From JBOGTC01 sp050692055 (GTDB lineage: Bacteria > Chloroflexota > Limnocylindria > QHBO01), in the NCBI GenBank assembly GCA_050692055.1, contig JBOGTC010000013.1, forward strand, positions 7,202 through 71,201: DNA of 64,000 nucleotides, given 5' to 3'. Position numbers and translations under genes: made by a program. Under the pieces are notes generated by a model that searched no databases, had not been told where the DNA came from, and saw only the letters and a program-made list of their open reading frames with translations. This document shows positions 63,073-64,000 of this stretch, piece by piece (the first letter of the stretch is position 1; every line of letters begins with the position of its first letter).

Positions 63073-64000
63073 GCCGGGGCGAGCGCCTTCCGCTTGGACT
63101 CGATCGTCTCGATCAGCTCGTCGAAGCTCTTGGCGAACGACGCCACGCCCTCCTCGGTGAGCTCCGTGGTGGCGTCCTGCATGCTGATGCCCTGCGCCTC
63201 GATGGCGCGAATCGCGTCACGCGCGCGGTCGATCCCGTCGTCGAGCGTGCGCCGCACCCCGCCGTGGTCGAGGAACGCCTCGATCGTCTCGAGCGGCATG
63301 GTGTCGACCGTCTGCGGGCCGATCAGCTCCTCGACGTAGAGAACGTCGCGGTAGTCGGGATTCTTCGTGCTCGTGCTGGCCCACAGGCAGCGCTGAACGT
63401 GGGCACCGGCCGCCCGCAGCTCCGCGAACTCGTCGCCGCCGAAGATCTCGTTGAAGGCCTCGTACGCAAGCTTCGCGTTGGCGATGGCGGCCTGGCCCCG
63501 CGCCTCCAGCGCGGCCCGCGTGCCAAGCTCCTCGAGCTTCTTGTCGACCTTGGTGTCGACGCGGCTGACGAAGAAGCTGGCCACGCTCGCCAGGCGCGTC
63601 ACGTCCTCGCCGCGCTCGTGCCGCGCGCGGAGGCCGGCGATGTAGGCGCGGGCCACGTCGCGGTACACGTCGACGCTGAACATGAGCGTCACGTTGACGT
63701 TGATCCCCTCGGTGATTGCGCGCTCGATGGCCGGGATGCCGGCGCCGGTCGCCGGGATCTTGATGAAGACGTTCGGGCGATCGAGGCGCGACCACAGGCG
63801 ACGAGCCCGCGAGATGGTGGCCTCGGTGTCGTTGGCGAGATCGGGCTCGACCTCGATCGACACCCTGCCGTCCGCGTCGGTCGACTCGGCCACGGGCGCA
63901 AGGACGTCACAGGCGTCCCGGACGTCCTCGGTGGTGAGCTCGAAGATCACCCGGTCGACGGACTCGCCCTTGTCGACGAGCTGGCGGACCTGCTCGTCGT
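63069..64000 (-). CDS. tal: Transaldolase, partial (5' end outside window)
   Basis: The frame stays open to the window edge. Its first visible residues, DEQVRQLVDKGESVDRVIFE, match the inside of transaldolase, so the GTG at 63950 is not the true start. NVFIKIPATGAG holds the Schiff-base lysine; SVDVYRDVARAY, SFFVSRVDTKVD and LWASTSTKNPDYRDVLYVEE are the class II Tal signatures. About 310 residues are visible; perhaps 50-65 are missing. First visible gene of the pentose-phosphate operon. Confidence 0.95.
   Translation of the reverse strand, partial: DEQVRQLVDKGESVDRVIFELTTEDVRDACDVLAPVAESTDADGRVSIEVEPDLANDTEATISRARRLWSRLDRPNVFIKIPATGAGIPAIERAITEGINVNVTLMFSVDVYRDVARAYIAGLRARHERGEDVTRLASVASFFVSRVDTKVDKKLEELGTRAALEARGQAAIANAKLAYEAFNEIFGGDEFAELRAAGAHVQRCLWASTSTKNPDYRDVLYVEELIGPQTVDTMPLETIEAFLDHGGVRRTLDDGIDRARDAIRAIEAQGISMQDATTELTEEGVASFAKSFDELIETIESKRKALAPA

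Noticed and set aside
63069..63950. Complete transaldolase starting at the GTG at 63950
   Set aside because: The frame continues to the window edge and encodes conserved transaldolase residues, so the gene is cut by the window.

Overview
The window looks like one stretch of a GC-rich, gene-dense bacterial chromosome. Most neighbouring genes on a strand overlap by ATGA, GTGA or TGATG, and GTG starts are common. The paired-cysteine SLH domains, an OpcA gene next to G6P dehydrogenase, and a separate tal-pgi-gnd-zwf-opcA-pgl operon point to a Gram-positive-like lineage. I favour Chloroflexota (Limnocylindria-like) over Actinomycetota. This is an inference from gene content; there is no rRNA marker here.

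1-6.0 kb: housekeeping and miscellaneous genes. These are a zinc-ribbon/transmembrane/lectin-like protein, a NUDIX hydrolase, a phosphotransferase-fold kinase, a 134-bp inverted-repeat element, cysS and a small zinc-ribbon membrane protein.

6.2-47.3 kb: a large locus for export of a surface polysaccharide by the Wzx/Wzy route. It has the initiating phosphoglycosyl transferase (12.9 kb), flippase (23.6 kb), polymerase (36.5 kb), a chain-length regulator with a broken kinase domain (42.5 kb), five further glycosyltransferase genes (four GT4, one double GT2), and nucleotide-sugar enzymes: UDP-glucose dehydrogenase, GalE, an epimerase and GDP-mannose 3,5-epimerase. It also has three sulfotransferases and a NodB-type deacetylase. 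Four paralogous secreted proteins carry the same ~400-residue Asp-box (sialidase-like) propeller; two end in SLH repeats, one in a lectin-like domain and one in cadherin-like plus DNRLRE domains. A six-gene operon at 26.3-32.2 kb combines GDP-mannose epimerase, an HPr-kinase-like protein, a thymidylate-kinase-like protein, a 2-hydroxyacid dehydrogenase, a PEP mutase and an ATP-grasp ligase. This is the best candidate for an undescribed pathway (phosphonate chemistry linked to a polysaccharide). A degenerate GGDEF protein that keeps its c-di-GMP inhibitory-site motif is coupled to ugd.

47.4-54.0 kb: a secreted protein, then ATP sulfurylase, APS kinase, an SLC13-type transporter and a DHH phosphoesterase. 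Together these could import sulfate, make PAPS for the sulfotransferases and remove the pAp by-product. With GDP-L-galactose and UDP-galactose supply, the simplest reading is a sulfated, possibly L-galactose-containing, exopolysaccharide.

54.0-64.0 kb: small hypothetical genes, proline dehydrogenase, a thioredoxin-fold protein without its cysteines, and the oxidative pentose-phosphate operon. The operon runs off the right edge inside transaldolase.

No rRNA, tRNA, CRISPR array, transposase or phage gene was recognised.
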